This document shows positions 9,383-18,321 of a stretch of 64,000 nucleotides of DNA, in pieces. The notes below the pieces were generated by a model. The model ran no database searches and was not told the origin of the DNA. It was given only the letters and a program-made list of their open reading frames with translations. Position 1 is the first letter of the stretch. Each line of letters starts with the position of its first letter. Source of the DNA: Yersinia intermedia. GTDB taxonomy: Bacteria > Pseudomonadota > Gammaproteobacteria > Enterobacterales > Enterobacteriaceae. The stretch covers positions 3,038,001 to 3,102,000 of the forward strand of contig NZ_LR134116.1 in assembly GCF_900635455.1 (NCBI RefSeq), in the 5' to 3' direction. Position numbers and translations under genes: made by a program.

Positions 9383-10321
9383 CTATAACCACTTTGCATC
9401 GCGGGTAAAGGAGATCGTTAGCCAACGATGAGGGCCGGACTCGCCAATTTCTTTGGCTATTTCATCGCGTAATTTGTCAAAATGACTGACACCGTTTGTC
9501 TCCATCTCTGGCGGAATAACCACATGAATCTCAATAAATAACCCCCGCCCCATGCGAGTGGCATAATGGGAATAATCAATAAATTTGTATTTCGCCATTA
9601 ATTTATCCATCAAGCTCTCAATGGCGTTATCCAGTGTGTCCGGCGTCATCTGTAATACTTCACGGACGGCCGAAATGACCGTTTTTATTGGCACAGGTAT
9701 CAAGATTAAGGTTAACAATGCTAATACAGTGGGGTCGGTATAAACTATCAAGTGCTCATAGCGGGTGCCTTCCATACACCATGAAAGCAAAAAGGCCACT
9801 AATAACGCGGAACTGATGCATGCCGACATTAGCCAACTTTTGGTATCCAGTGCGATTAGCTCAGACTTGACACGTTTATTTAAACGGCTCTGTTTTAAAA
9901 AGAGAGTAAAACAGAAGATACTGACCACTAATGCATAGACGATCGCCCACCCCAGTTCCAGCTCTCTGCCGCCATCGACAATTCCCTTGATGGCATTGAC
10001 GAATGCGTAAAGACATAGAAAAGCCAGCAAGCTGCCATTGAAAGCCAGAACCAGTGGTTCAACATGCCAGAAACCGTATTGAAAGCGCCGACTATGGGGT
10101 TGACCGAGTAACCGGGAAACCAATAGCGATAAACTGCACATTCCGGCATCTAAAGCAGAGAACATACCATCGAAAATAATCGACATCGAACCGCATACGA
10201 TACCAAAAACAATCCCCATAATGGCGATAAATAAAGTGCAAAAAATTGAACGCCTTAAAATCTGCTGTTCAAGCTTAGTGTCATGTAGCAAAGGTGGCGC
10301 TTGTTCACTGAGTATCGTCAT
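9383..10321 (-). CDS. Cation diffusion facilitator (CDF) family transporter
   Basis: A 312-residue inner-membrane protein with about six hydrophobic segments and a C-terminal cytoplasmic domain, matching the cation efflux (CDF) family. Segment 2 has the Asp pair IFDGMFSALD. A conserved FQYGFWHVEP loop follows, and segment 5 carries DTKSW rather than the HxxxD of zinc exporters, so the metal is unclear. The C-terminal domain holds the IEIHV motif common to CDF proteins. It is the first gene of a likely operon with the M24-like gene 50 bp downstream. Confidence 0.82.
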   Translation of the reverse strand: MTILSEQAPPLLHDTKLEQQILRRSIFCTLFIAIMGIVFGIVCGSMSIIFDGMFSALDAGMCSLSLLVSRLLGQPHSRRFQYGFWHVEPLVLAFNGSLLAFLCLYAFVNAIKGIVDGGRELELGWAIVYALVVSIFCFTLFLKQSRLNKRVKSELIALDTKSWLMSACISSALLVAFLLSWCMEGTRYEHLIVYTDPTVLALLTLILIPVPIKTVISAVREVLQMTPDTLDNAIESLMDKLMAKYKFIDYSHYATRMGRGLFIEIHVVIPPEMETNGVSHFDKLRDEIAKEIGESGPHRWLTISFTRDAKWL

Positions 10322-10819
10322 GATTTAAACCCATTAGTTATTACTACCTATGCATTATTATAATCTACTTTTATTACAACCCATTGATTAAATACAATAT
10401 ATCTTTATTTAACGTAATACTAAAACCATACTAGAAACTAAAAATAAGACTGTGCTAATAATAGTGTGTCATATAATCGCATTTTTACCAGTAAATTACG
10501 CCGCGCTGCCCAAACATAAGTCTTAGTTAATCTCTTGTTTTTGTTAATTTAAAATATTTTATCATTTGCTATTAGGGATTTTATATCGCCAATAGATTAA
10601 TTCAGCACGTCATTTTCATCCTTATCTTAAAGCCATTAGCGCCCAGAGCTTTATACTTTAAATCTAATAACAGGTTTATTTAACTTTAATAACATCTGGC
10701 TATAAACAAGATTTTTAATTAACACGGGTAAATGAGCAGAAATTGTTATTCATCAAGAAGGCTATTTCGGCATAAAGATATTATGCATGATTTAGGATAA
10801 TGCCCATTATGGGGGAGAT
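10322..10819. other. AT-rich intergenic region between divergent genes
   Basis: About 500 bp separate the CDF gene and the alpha/beta hydrolase gene. It is strongly AT-rich with no credible ORF, RNA gene or long repeat. It must hold the two divergent promoters, but I cannot place them. Confidence 0.4.
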
Positions 10820-11515
10820 ATGGCGACAAAACTGAATATTGTCTTGGTACATGGTGCATGGGCTGACGGCTCGCAGTGGCGCTATATTATCCCAGCGCTG
10901 CACACCATGGGGCACCGAGTTATTGCGATACAAAATCCGCTGACATCATTAGCTGATGATGTGGAGCGCACAATGAAGCTGACCAGTGCATTATATGGCC
11001 CTACGCTATTAGTGGGCCACTCTTATGGCGGCATGGTCATCACGCAAGTCGGGCATCTACAAAATGTGGTTGGTATGGTCTATCTCGCCGCTTTTGCCCC
11101 GGATGCAGGAGAGAGCTTATCCAGTACTTTTGCATTGCGTCAGCCTCCTGTTGGTGCCGCTTATATTCGCCCGGATGATAATGGATTCCTATGGATTGAC
11201 ACTAACCAGTTCCACGAAAATATGTGTCATGACATTGATGAGAATGAAGCACTGGTGATGTCTATGGTGCAAAAACCCTTAGCAGCACGTGCTTTTACTG
11301 ACAAGTCTGCTCAGCCTGCCTGGCGAGTAAAACCCTGTTGGTACCAGATTTCAACACAAGACAGAATGCTACCGGTCGAAACACAACGCGATTTTGCCGC
11401 ACGAATCCAAGCCCAAAAAGTGATTGAGTTGCCCTCCAGCCACGCCTCAATACTTTCTCATCCACAGCAAATAATTGCGCTGATTGCAGATGCCGCAAAT
11501 GCGGTTATTAGATGA
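10820..11515 (+). CDS. Alpha/beta hydrolase
   Basis: A 231-residue protein of the alpha/beta hydrolase fold. The oxyanion region HGAWADGSQW is at 11-20, the nucleophile elbow GHSYGG puts the catalytic Ser at 68, an Asp in TQDRMLP and a His in SSHASILSH complete the likely triad. There is no signal peptide, so it is cytoplasmic. This small esterase-like family (salicylate esterase/EstC-like) has varied substrates, and none can be assigned here. It is monocistronic, ending at a bidirectional terminator shared with ompX. A GGGGGAG ribosome site precedes the ATG. Confidence 0.85.
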   Translation: MATKLNIVLVHGAWADGSQWRYIIPALHTMGHRVIAIQNPLTSLADDVERTMKLTSALYGPTLLVGHSYGGMVITQVGHLQNVVGMVYLAAFAPDAGESLSSTFALRQPPVGAAYIRPDDNGFLWIDTNQFHENMCHDIDENEALVMSMVQKPLAARAFTDKSAQPAWRVKPCWYQISTQDRMLPVETQRDFAARIQAQKVIELPSSHASILSHPQQIIALIADAANAVIR

Positions 11516-11561
11516 TTATCACCCGCGAATAAATACCGCGCCTGCACCATACGACAGGCGA

Positions 11562-11589
11562 AAAAAATCCGCCCGAAAGCGGATTTTTA
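11562..11589. terminator. Bidirectional terminator between hydrolase gene and ompX
   Basis: AAAAATCCGC / GCGGATTTTT encloses a short CCGAAA loop, giving a T-run after the stem on both strands. Confidence 0.85.
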
Positions 11590-11634
11590 TCAGACACAGC
11601 ATGACACCGTGAAAGCAGACTCTCAAGCAATCGC

Positions 11635-12162
11635 TTAGAAAGTGTAACCTACGCCAGCAACCCAAGTACCAACGTCAACACTGCGGATACGGCTCTGTTC
11701 GTAAGAAACGTCCAGGGCAACATTTTGCATTGGGTTGAACTGCATACCTGCGCCGTAAGTGAAACCGTAATCGCTGGTGCTGTTTTTGTCGCTAGCAGAA
11801 GTTGGGTAGTTCTGGCTGAAACGGCCGTAACCCACACCTACCAGGCCATAAACGCTAGCCCAATCGTTTATGCGGTAAGCTGGGCCACCGGTGATAGCGT
11901 TGTATTGTGCTTTATTGTATACAGACGCGCTGTCACCGAAGCTGCTTTTTTCAGTATGAGTGAAAGAGGTGATGTAGCCCAGTTGGGAATCACTCCACTC
12001 GTAACGGTATTTCAGGTTGAAGCCTGAAGATTTGTTTGCAACACCTTGGTAATCGCTCTGGGCATAACCACCAGAAACGGTACTTTGACCAGCAAAGGCT
12101 GAACCTGCGGTCACTGCTAATACACAAGCTGCTACGGCTGAAAGACATGCAATTTTATTCAT
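11635..12162 (-). CDS. ompX: Outer membrane protein OmpX (Ail/OmpX family)
   Basis: A 175-residue precursor of an eight-stranded outer-membrane beta-barrel. The signal peptide ends at about GSAFA. The mature part follows E. coli OmpX closely (STVSGGYAQSDYQG, FNLKYRYEW, GPAYRINDWASVYG, YEQSRIRSVDVGTW) and ends in the aromatic F needed for BAM-dependent assembly. The ATG at 12162 lies a good distance after GAGGTGG; the in-frame GTG six bases upstream sits inside this ribosome site. The family includes Yersinia Ail, an adhesion and serum-resistance protein, but the sequence is OmpX proper. Transcribed divergently from rhtA. Confidence 0.95.
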   Translation of the reverse strand: MNKIACLSAVAACVLAVTAGSAFAGQSTVSGGYAQSDYQGVANKSSGFNLKYRYEWSDSQLGYITSFTHTEKSSFGDSASVYNKAQYNAITGGPAYRINDWASVYGLVGVGYGRFSQNYPTSASDKNSTSDYGFTYGAGMQFNPMQNVALDVSYEQSRIRSVDVGTWVAGVGYTF

Positions 12163-12565
12163 AACCACCTCGAAAGACGCAAATTTTTAGATGAAACAAA
12201 AACACCATGAAATTATAACAATAAATAGTAGGAAACTCTGCCTACATATGATTGTCTAACCATTTATTTGGTGTAACAAAGAGTTTCAAGAATCTTCCAT
12301 CTTGTTAATACGCTTACGAATTTCCCATATACTACACCTTTTTGTGACTTCCATCACCAAAAGCCATTCCAGATTATTCTTAGTTTTAGCGCTTAAATAA
12401 CCACCAAAAATAGCGTTAAAAAACCGCAATCCTAAAAATTTATTATTTCCTTCACTGCTTTCCGTTTCTTTTTTCACTCCGTTGGTGATTTTCAAACACT
12501 TGGCTGACATTTCATTTACACTGGCAAAGACGGTTACCTAACAATTTTCTTTGAGGCTCAAAAGG
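12163..12565. other. ompX-rhtA divergent intergenic region
   Basis: About 400 bp, AT-rich, holding the promoters of ompX (minus) and rhtA (plus). A 74-codon minus-strand frame at 12286-12510 has no recognisable family and biased composition, and I do not call it. I see no Rho-independent terminator or RNA gene. Confidence 0.4.
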
Positions 12566-13453
12566 ATGTCTTTGTCTCCTTCATCCAAACATTCACTCCC
12601 CTTAGTCCCTATTCTGTTGCTGGTGATTGCTATGATCTCCATCCAGAGTGGTGCATCGCTGGCGAAAAGTTTGTTTCCACTGGTTGGCGCGCAAGGAATA
12701 ACCTCGCTGCGACTGGGTATTGGCACACTTATTTTATTCGTCATCTTTAAGCCATGGCGGATGCGATTCGCTGCGGGCAGCCGTTTACCGCTGCTTATTT
12801 ATGGCATAGCGTTAGGCGGAATGAACTTTTTGTTTTACCTGTCACTAAAAACGGTGCCATTGGGTATTGCGGTCGCACTGGAGTTCACCGGCCCATTGGC
12901 GGTTGCCATGTTCTCTTCTCGCCGCCCGGTGGATTTTATCTGGGTAGGGTTGGCCGTTCTGGGGCTATGGTTCTTATTACCACTGGGGCATAACATTGGT
13001 ACCATTGATTTATTTGGTGCGGCTTGTGCCTTAGGTGCTGGGGCCTGTTGGGCGCTCTATATTATTTCAGGGCAGAAAGCCGGCGGTGACCACGGTCCGG
13101 GGACTGTAGCAGTGGGTTCTCTGATTGCCGCGCTGGTATTTTGCCCGATTGGGGTGGCTTATAACGGCCTTGCCCTGTTTGATCCCGCGATCCTGCCCGT
13201 TGCGCTGGCAGTCGCCATTTTATCGACGGCATTACCTTACTCACTGGAAATGGTCGCACTGACTCGGCTCCCTACGCGCACATTTGGCACGTTAATGAGT
13301 CTGGAACCCGCGCTGGCGGCCATTTCAGGATTGGTATTCTTAAATGAGCATCTGACATGGGTTCAATGGTTGGCTCTTGCATCGATAATCAGTGCCTCTA
13401 TCGGGGCTACTCTGACTATCAAACCCAAGCCACAACTTGATCAAGTTGCCTGA
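12566..13453 (+). CDS. rhtA: Threonine/homoserine exporter RhtA
   Basis: A 295-residue inner-membrane exporter of the EamA/DMT superfamily with ten predicted helices. In E. coli it exports threonine and homoserine. It matches E. coli RhtA over its length (SLAKSLFPLVGAQG, LGIAVALEFTGPLAVA, FSSRRPVDF, LPTRTFGTLMSLEPALAA) and in length (295). The ATG at 12566 is preceded by TGAGG at 9 bp; a TTG five codons earlier is unlikely. The gene order ompX<-/->rhtA is as in E. coli. Confidence 0.94.
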   Translation: MSLSPSSKHSLPLVPILLLVIAMISIQSGASLAKSLFPLVGAQGITSLRLGIGTLILFVIFKPWRMRFAAGSRLPLLIYGIALGGMNFLFYLSLKTVPLGIAVALEFTGPLAVAMFSSRRPVDFIWVGLAVLGLWFLLPLGHNIGTIDLFGAACALGAGACWALYIISGQKAGGDHGPGTVAVGSLIAALVFCPIGVAYNGLALFDPAILPVALAVAILSTALPYSLEMVALTRLPTRTFGTLMSLEPALAAISGLVFLNEHLTWVQWLALASIISASIGATLTIKPKPQLDQVA

Positions 13454-13636
13454 AAGGCGGTGTGAAATCATCGTGTTCCATCAGACTGGAACCTTACAGC
13501 GGCCCTCTACTGACCAGCCAATCGGTGCGGTATTGTTTAGCGGGCCATTGCAGGATCTATAATAGACAGATATGCAGCAGCGTTAGCGGCTTTCACTTAG
13601 AGCCGCATACTGATCTTTTTCTATCGGAGGTTATGC

Positions 13637-14410
13637 ATGCAAGACTGGGATCCTGAGTTATACCGCCAATTTGAAGCCGAGCGTACCCGCCCTGCAAGTG
13701 ATCTGCTCGCCCGTATCAGCACCTCCCAACCACAGCACATCAGCGACTTAGGCTGTGGGCCAGGCAACTCCACCCAATTGCTGCACCAGCGTTTTCCTCT
13801 GGCGCAACTGGTTGGGATTGATAACTCGGTGGCTATGCTGGCCAGTGCGCAACAGCGCCTACCAGAATGTGCATTTCTTGAAGCGGATATTCGCCAGTGG
13901 CAACCTTCTGAACCACAAGATCTTATTTACGCTAACGCATCGTTACAGTGGTTAACCGACCACCAGCAGCTTTTCCCCTCATTGCTCTCCAAGCTGGCTA
14001 CCCACGGCATACTTGCCGTCCAAATGCCGGATAATCAGGATGAACCCAGCCATCGAGCTATGCGTGAAGTTGCAGAAAACGGCCCATGGCAGCAAACACT
14101 ACTGGAGGCAGGGGCAATACGGGCGAAGGTTCTGTCCGCCAATCAATATTATGACTTACTGGCCCCCAATGCAGAGCGGGTAGATATTTGGCGCACCACC
14201 TATTACCACCCGATGCCTTCCGCGCAAGCCATCGTCGATTGGCTACGTGCCACAGGTTTGCGGCCTTTTCTTGAACCGCTCTCTGAAGCAATGCGATTGG
14301 ATTTTTTGCAATACTATCTGGCAATCATTGATGTGGCTTATCCGCAACAGGCCGATGGTCGCCGTTTGTTGGCATTCCCCCGCTTGTTTATTGTTGCCCA
14401 CGCTCAGTAG
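13637..14410 (+). CDS. tam: Trans-aconitate 2-methyltransferase Tam
   Basis: A 257-residue SAM-dependent methyltransferase. In E. coli it methylates trans-aconitate, which forms from the citric acid cycle intermediate cis-aconitate and inhibits aconitase. Motif I is [13 protein letters not shown] at about residue 36. Other family stretches are [42 protein letters not shown] and [10 protein letters not shown], all as in E. coli Tam. The start ([19 protein letters not shown]) matches the family and follows CGGAGG. It sits between rhtA and dps. Confidence 0.93.
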   Translation: MQDWDPELYRQFEAERTRPASDLLARISTSQPQHISDLGCGPGNSTQLLHQRFPLAQLVGIDNSVAMLASAQQRLPECAFLEADIRQWQPSEPQDLIYANASLQWLTDHQQLFPSLLSKLATHGILAVQMPDNQDEPSHRAMREVAENGPWQQTLLEAGAIRAKVLSANQYYDLLAPNAERVDIWRTTYYHPMPSAQAIVDWLRATGLRPFLEPLSEAMRLDFLQYYLAIIDVAYPQQADGRRLLAFPRLFIVAHAQ

Positions 14411-14806
14411 TCATACCGGGTATGCTGGTTGAATTTATTGACTGGCATACCTGCTGATTCGTTCCGGTACGGAACTATTCATCGCATTATATATATTACT
14501 CATGTTCGCCAAGCTATTAATTAATAACACCTTCGCCTCATCCGTGGCATTAAATATTATTGAAAGCATCCAAATGGATATTGGCCTCATAAAAACCATA
14601 CAAATCACAGCAATAGTTATTTTCAATTAGCCATAAAAACCGCGATGATAATATTATTAAAAAGAAACAATAAATTACATTTACAAATAAACACCACTAT
14701 CAACTATTTAATTGATAGGCCGAATCTACCCTACAAATTTAAATATCTTTGTTATACTTAATCCGGTGAAGAAATTGGTAATCAACTCAATAAAGGGATA
14801 CCTATT
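14411..14806. other. tam-dps intergenic region
   Basis: About 400 bp, AT-rich. Just after tam is an imperfect hairpin (GGTATGC / GCATACC, 14418-14453), a possible terminator. The dps promoter lies near the right end. No other gene is seen. Confidence 0.45.
14753..14759 (+). promoter_or_regulatory. -10 element of the dps promoter
   Basis: TATACTT followed by AATCCGGTG lies ~50 bp before the dps ATG. It closely resembles the E. coli dps -10 region, which is used by sigma-S and sigma-70. There is no good -35 hexamer, as expected for a stationary-phase promoter. Confidence 0.5.
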
Positions 14807-15310
14807 ATGAGCACAGCAAAACTGGTAAAAACAAAATCTTCCGAACTGCTCTATACCCGCAACGATGTTGAAGAACATGTCAAAGTTGACACAGTGAAAG
14901 TATTAAACCATATGGTTATTCAGTTTATTGATCTGTCTCTGATGACCAAACAGGCTCACTGGAATATGCGCGGTGCCAACTTTATCGCGGTGCATGAAAT
15001 GCTGGATGGCTTCCGCACCGCCCTCACTGATCACCTGGATACCTTCGCAGAACGAGCCGTACAACTCGGTGGTGTCGCGCTCGGAACCACACAAGTCATT
15101 AATGACAAAACACCGCTGAAAAGTTATCCAACCAATATCCATAGCGTGCAAGAACATCTTAAAGCGCTGGCAGACCGCTATGCAGTAGTGGCTAATGATA
15201 TACGTAAAGCAATTTCAGTCGTAGAAGATGAAGACAGTGCTGATATGTTTACTGCCGCATCTCGTGATCTGGATAAATTCCTGTGGTTTATCGAGTCAAA
15301 TATTGAGTAA
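14807..15310 (+). CDS. dps: DNA protection during starvation protein Dps
   Basis: A 167-residue ferritin-like protein that forms a dodecamer, oxidises and stores iron using H2O2, and binds DNA in stationary phase. The intersubunit ferroxidase residues His51, His63, Asp78 and Glu82 are all present ([31 protein letters not shown]). The N-terminal lysines (K5, K8, K10) used for DNA binding in E. coli are kept. Length and start match E. coli Dps. An AAAGGGATACC ribosome site precedes the ATG. Confidence 0.97.
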   Translation: MSTAKLVKTKSSELLYTRNDVEEHVKVDTVKVLNHMVIQFIDLSLMTKQAHWNMRGANFIAVHEMLDGFRTALTDHLDTFAERAVQLGGVALGTTQVINDKTPLKSYPTNIHSVQEHLKALADRYAVVANDIRKAISVVEDEDSADMFTAASRDLDKFLWFIESNIE

Positions 15311-15316
15311 TACTCA

Positions 15317-15402
15317 GTTTGATACCCAATAGATCGTAAAATGCAGGAAGACAGGCCGGGTAATGGGAATAGCCAACGCACCTGCAATTTTAACGGTTAT
15401 GG
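15317..15402. repeat. Degenerate ERIC-like remnant
   Basis: Just after dps, ATACCCAATAGATCGTAAAATGCAGGAAG resembles a left ERIC end in parts (ATACCC, TGCAGGAAG). AGCCAACGCACCTGCAA followed by AACGGTTAT resembles the right end. The central palindrome seems deleted. Judged by eye only. Confidence 0.4.
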
Positions 15403-15406
15403 GCAC

Positions 15407-15426
15407 AGGGCCGGTCATCCGGCCCT
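15407..15426 (+). other. GC-rich hairpin upstream of ybiI
   Basis: AGGGCCGG / CCGGCCCT, an 8-bp perfect stem with a 4-nt loop, 16 bp before the ybiI start. It lacks a T-run; it could end dps transcription weakly or affect ybiI translation. Confidence 0.4.
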
Positions 15427-15441
15427 ACGCACGGAGGTCAT

Positions 15442-15708
15442 ATGGCAAGTGGATGGGCCGGCGACGGCGCAGTACAAGATCAAATTGACTCCACCATTGA
15501 AGATGCGGTGCAACGCGCCAGACAGGCACTTGGCAGTGGTGAGAGTGAGTTATATTGCCTTGAATGTGGCCAAGCTATTCCAGAAGCACGGCGTAACGTT
15601 CTGGCTGGGGTAAAATATTGCCTGAGTTGCCAGAATGAATTAGACAAACACCAAGCTAGCCATGCCGGATATAACCGCCGTGGCAGTAAAGACAGCCAAC
15701 TCAGATAG
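15442..15708 (+). CDS. ybiI: DksA/TraR-family zinc finger protein YbiI
   Basis: An 88-residue protein matching E. coli YbiI (88). It has the DksA/TraR four-cysteine zinc finger: CLEC near 39-42 and CLSC near 60-63 (CxxC-x17-CxxC). The C-terminus YNRRGSKDSQLR is identical to E. coli. The family can bind the RNA polymerase secondary channel, but this short form lacks the long coiled coil of DksA, and its role is unknown. It lies between dps and glnH, close to its E. coli position. The ATG follows ACGGAGG. Confidence 0.92.
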   Translation: MASGWAGDGAVQDQIDSTIEDAVQRARQALGSGESELYCLECGQAIPEARRNVLAGVKYCLSCQNELDKHQASHAGYNRRGSKDSQLR

Positions 15709-15848
15709 CAATCTCTCCCTCATCCCCGCCTTATTGCACCATTACCGAACAAAAATCGGAGATAGTTAACAATATTGTTACATTGATGTTGATTATCGAT
15801 TGTATATTATTAACTAAGGAGTTAATAATAAGTAAATAATGGATTAGT

Positions 15849-15897
15849 TGCACCAAAATGATATTAACGCACTATTTTGGTGAGTCATGATGGTGCA
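15849..15897 (+). promoter_or_regulatory. Cluster of NtrC (NRI) binding sites for glnHPQ
   Basis: The NtrC consensus is TGCACC-N5-GGTGCA. Three related sites occur in a row: 15849-15865 with a perfect left half TGCACC, 15868-15884 with CGCACT-ATTTT-GGTGAG, and 15881-15897 with a perfect right half GGTGCA. They lie about 70-135 bp upstream of the sigma-54 promoter, the usual enhancer position. Read directly from sequence; binding is inferred. Confidence 0.7.
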
Positions 15898-15968
15898 AAC
15901 AGTGCCAGCTAAGTAATTGCGTGCTAATCACTTAGAATAATTTCGTTATTTTTAAATAACTTGCATTT

Positions 15969-15985
15969 CTGGCACGATCTTTTCA
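15969..15985 (+). promoter_or_regulatory. Sigma-54 promoter of glnHPQ
   Basis: CTGGCACG-ATCT-TTTCA fits the -24/-12 consensus TGGCACG-N4-TTGCA, with one change in the -12 block, similar to what I recall of E. coli glnHp2. It lies ~63 bp before the glnH start. Together with the upstream NtrC sites it implies induction under nitrogen limitation. Confidence 0.75.
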
Positions 15986-16048
15986 TATTGCTATCTGAAA
16001 TATAAAAAACGGGTCTCCATCCACAAAAGTACAAAGGAACTCCCACTT

Positions 16049-16792
16049 ATGAAGTCACTTGTCAAAGTTTCATTGGTCGCACTTACGCTGGCCTTTGCTG
16101 TTAGTTCTCACGCCGCAGAAAAAGAATTGATCGTTGCTACTGACACCGCGTTCGTTCCTTTTGAGTTCAAACAAGGGGATAAATATGTCGGTTTCGATAT
16201 CGACTTATGGGATGCCATCGCCAAGAAACTGGATTTAAAATACACCCTGAAACCTATGGATTTCAGCGGTATCATTCCAGCACTGCAAACCAAAAATGTG
16301 GATCTGGCACTAGCCGGTATCACTATCACTGATGAACGTAAAAAAGCCGTTGATTTCTCAGATGGTTACTACAACAGCGGTCTGCTGGTGATGGTAAAAG
16401 CTGACAACCAAGACATCAAAGGCGAAGCTGATCTTAAAGGCAAAGTGTTGGCAGTGAAAAGCGGCACTGGTTCTGTGGATTATGCTAAAGCCAACATCAA
16501 AACCAAAGACCTGCGCCAATTCCCGAATATCGATAACGCCTATCTGGAGTTAGGTACTGGCCGTGCTGATGCCGTTTTACATGACACGCCAAACATCCTT
16601 TACTTCATCAAAACTGCTGGCAATGGCCAGTTCAAAGCAGTGGGCGAATCTATCAAAGCTCAACAGTATGGTGTTGCATTCCCACAAGGCAGCGACCTGC
16701 GTGACAAAGTTAACGTTGCTCTGAAATCTCTGAAAGAAGACGGCACTTACGCTGCAATCTATAAAAAATGGTTCGGCGTAGAACCTAAGTAA
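16049..16792 (+). CDS. glnH: Glutamine ABC transporter periplasmic binding protein GlnH
   Basis: A 247-residue precursor of the periplasmic glutamine-binding protein. The signal peptide is about residues 1-22 (ending SSHAA). The mature protein is a type II binding fold (SBP_bac_3): [75 protein letters not shown]. It delivers glutamine to GlnPQ. First gene of glnHPQ; glnP starts 34 bp later. Length agrees with E. coli (248). Confidence 0.97.
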   Translation: MKSLVKVSLVALTLAFAVSSHAAEKELIVATDTAFVPFEFKQGDKYVGFDIDLWDAIAKKLDLKYTLKPMDFSGIIPALQTKNVDLALAGITITDERKKAVDFSDGYYNSGLLVMVKADNQDIKGEADLKGKVLAVKSGTGSVDYAKANIKTKDLRQFPNIDNAYLELGTGRADAVLHDTPNILYFIKTAGNGQFKAVGESIKAQQYGVAFPQGSDLRDKVNVALKSLKEDGTYAAIYKKWFGVEPK

Positions 16793-16826
16793 TTCATTTT
16801 GCCGTTTTTAGACCAGGAGAATATCC

Positions 16827-17483
16827 ATGCAGTTTGAATGGAGCGCTATTTGGCCCGCCATCCCAATCCTGCTTGAAGGCGCCAAGTTAACCCTATGGAT
16901 CTCGGTCCTGGGGTTGCTTGGCGGCCTGATTATTGGGGTTATAGCAGGGTTTGCCCGCGCCTATGGCGGTTGGCTGAGCAGAAATATCGCATTAGTTTTT
17001 ATTGAACTGATCCGTGGCACGCCGATTGTGGTGCAGGTGATGTTTATCTACTTTGCATTGCCGATGATGATGCCGGTGCGCATCGATCCTTTCTCAGCCG
17101 CCGTTGTTACCATTATTATTAACTCAGGGGCTTACATCGCAGAAATTACCCGTGGTGCGGTGCTGTCAATCCACAATGGGTTCCGCGAGGCGGGTCTGGC
17201 TCTCGGCTTATCCAAACGCGATACCTTGCGTTACGTAATTGCCCCTTTGGCCCTGCGCCGTATGCTGCCGCCACTCGGTAACCAGTGGATTGTCAGTATT
17301 AAAGACACCTCACTGTTTATCGTGATTGGCGTTGCAGAACTGACTCGTCAGGGTCAGGAAATTATTGCCGGCAACTTCCGCGCCATGGAGATATGGAGTG
17401 CGGTGGCGGTGATCTACCTGATTATCACCTTGGCTCTGAGCTTCGTTCTGCGCCGGTTAGAAAGAAAGCTGAAAATAATATGA
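16827..17483 (+). CDS. glnP: Glutamine ABC transporter permease GlnP
   Basis: A 218-residue inner-membrane permease of the HisMQ/GlnP family with five hydrophobic segments. The EAA loop that contacts GlnQ is present ([22 protein letters not shown]). The RGTPIVVQ stretch is typical of amino-acid permeases. It forms a homodimer in the glutamine importer. Its TGA overlaps the glnQ start as ATGA, indicating translational coupling. Confidence 0.97.
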   Translation: MQFEWSAIWPAIPILLEGAKLTLWISVLGLLGGLIIGVIAGFARAYGGWLSRNIALVFIELIRGTPIVVQVMFIYFALPMMMPVRIDPFSAAVVTIIINSGAYIAEITRGAVLSIHNGFREAGLALGLSKRDTLRYVIAPLALRRMLPPLGNQWIVSIKDTSLFIVIGVAELTRQGQEIIAGNFRAMEIWSAVAVIYLIITLALSFVLRRLERKLKII

Positions 17484-18202
17484 TTGAATTCAAAAACGTC
17501 TCTAAACACTTTGGTAAAACCCAGGTGCTTCACGATATCAATCTGAATATCACCAAAGGTGAAGTGGTGGTGATTATTGGCCCTTCCGGCTCGGGTAAGT
17601 CCACCCTGCTGCGTTGTATCAATAAGCTGGAAGTCATCACCAGTGGTGAGTTGATTGTCGATGGTCTGAATGTCAATGATCCCAAAGTCGATGAGCGCCT
17701 GATTCGTCAGGAAGCTGGCATGGTGTTTCAACAGTTTTATCTGTTCCCACATCTGACAGCCTTGGAAAACGTCGCTTTTGGTCCGATTCGCGTTCGTGGT
17801 GCGTCTAAAGAGGCAGCTAACAAACTTGCTATGGCGTTGTTAACCAAGGTTGGCTTGGAAGAACGTGCCCATCATTATCCGGCGGAGCTATCGGGTGGCC
17901 AACAGCAGCGTGTGGCTATTGCCCGTGCGCTGGCGGTAAAACCCAAGTTGATGCTGTTTGATGAGCCAACCTCTGCGCTGGACCCGGAATTGCGTCACGA
18001 AGTATTGACGGTAATGAAGGATTTGGCCGAAGAAGGTATGACCATGGTTATCGTGACTCACGAAGTGGGTTTTGCCCAGAAAGTGGCATCGCGCCTTATC
18101 TTCATTGATAAAGGCCGAGTCGCTGAAGATGGCAACCCGGATAGCCTGATCTCAAATCCACCAAGTGAACGTTTACGGGAATTCCTGCAACACGTTTCCT
18201 GA
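17480..18202 (+). CDS. glnQ: Glutamine ABC transporter ATP-binding protein GlnQ
   Basis: A 240-residue cytoplasmic ATPase that powers glutamine uptake. It has Walker [11 protein letters not shown]-loop [12 protein letters not shown], signature LSGGQQQR, Walker [15 protein letters not shown] and switch VTHEVGFA. The true start is the ATG at 17480 ([17 protein letters not shown]), equal to E. coli GlnQ in length. The longer upstream frame only overlaps glnP. The operon ends at a strong terminator 30 bp downstream. Confidence 0.97.
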   Translation: MIEFKNVSKHFGKTQVLHDINLNITKGEVVVIIGPSGSGKSTLLRCINKLEVITSGELIVDGLNVNDPKVDERLIRQEAGMVFQQFYLFPHLTALENVAFGPIRVRGASKEAANKLAMALLTKVGLEERAHHYPAELSGGQQQRVAIARALAVKPKLMLFDEPTSALDPELRHEVLTVMKDLAEEGMTMVIVTHEVGFAQKVASRLIFIDKGRVAEDGNPDSLISNPPSERLREFLQHVS

Positions 18203-18231
18203 TGATAGGCTAACATTACCCTAGCATACCG

Positions 18232-18269
18232 CTGGCGGGCATCTTGATGATCCCCGCCAGATTTTTTTT
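18232..18269 (+). terminator. Rho-independent terminator of glnHPQ
   Basis: CTGGCGGG / CCCGCCAG forms an 8-bp GC-rich stem with a 13-nt loop, followed by A and eight T. Confidence 0.88.
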
Positions 18270-18321
18270 GTGTTGAGTTGATAAGCCGATCATACCTGCG
18301 GCCTCAAGGATGAAGAAAAGA

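Larger units (their letters stand above)
15709..16048. other. glnH regulatory region
   Basis: 340 bp without a gene. It contains three NtrC-like sites and a sigma-54 promoter (listed separately) and an AT-rich stretch between them suited to DNA bending. Confidence 0.6.

Noticed and set aside
12286..12510. A 74-codon minus-strand frame between ompX and rhtA
   Set aside because: No recognisable family, no good ribosome site, and it lies in the AT-rich promoter region.
13462..13656. A 64-codon frame between rhtA and tam
   Set aside because: It overlaps the tam start, has a Cys/Ser-rich random-looking composition and no family.
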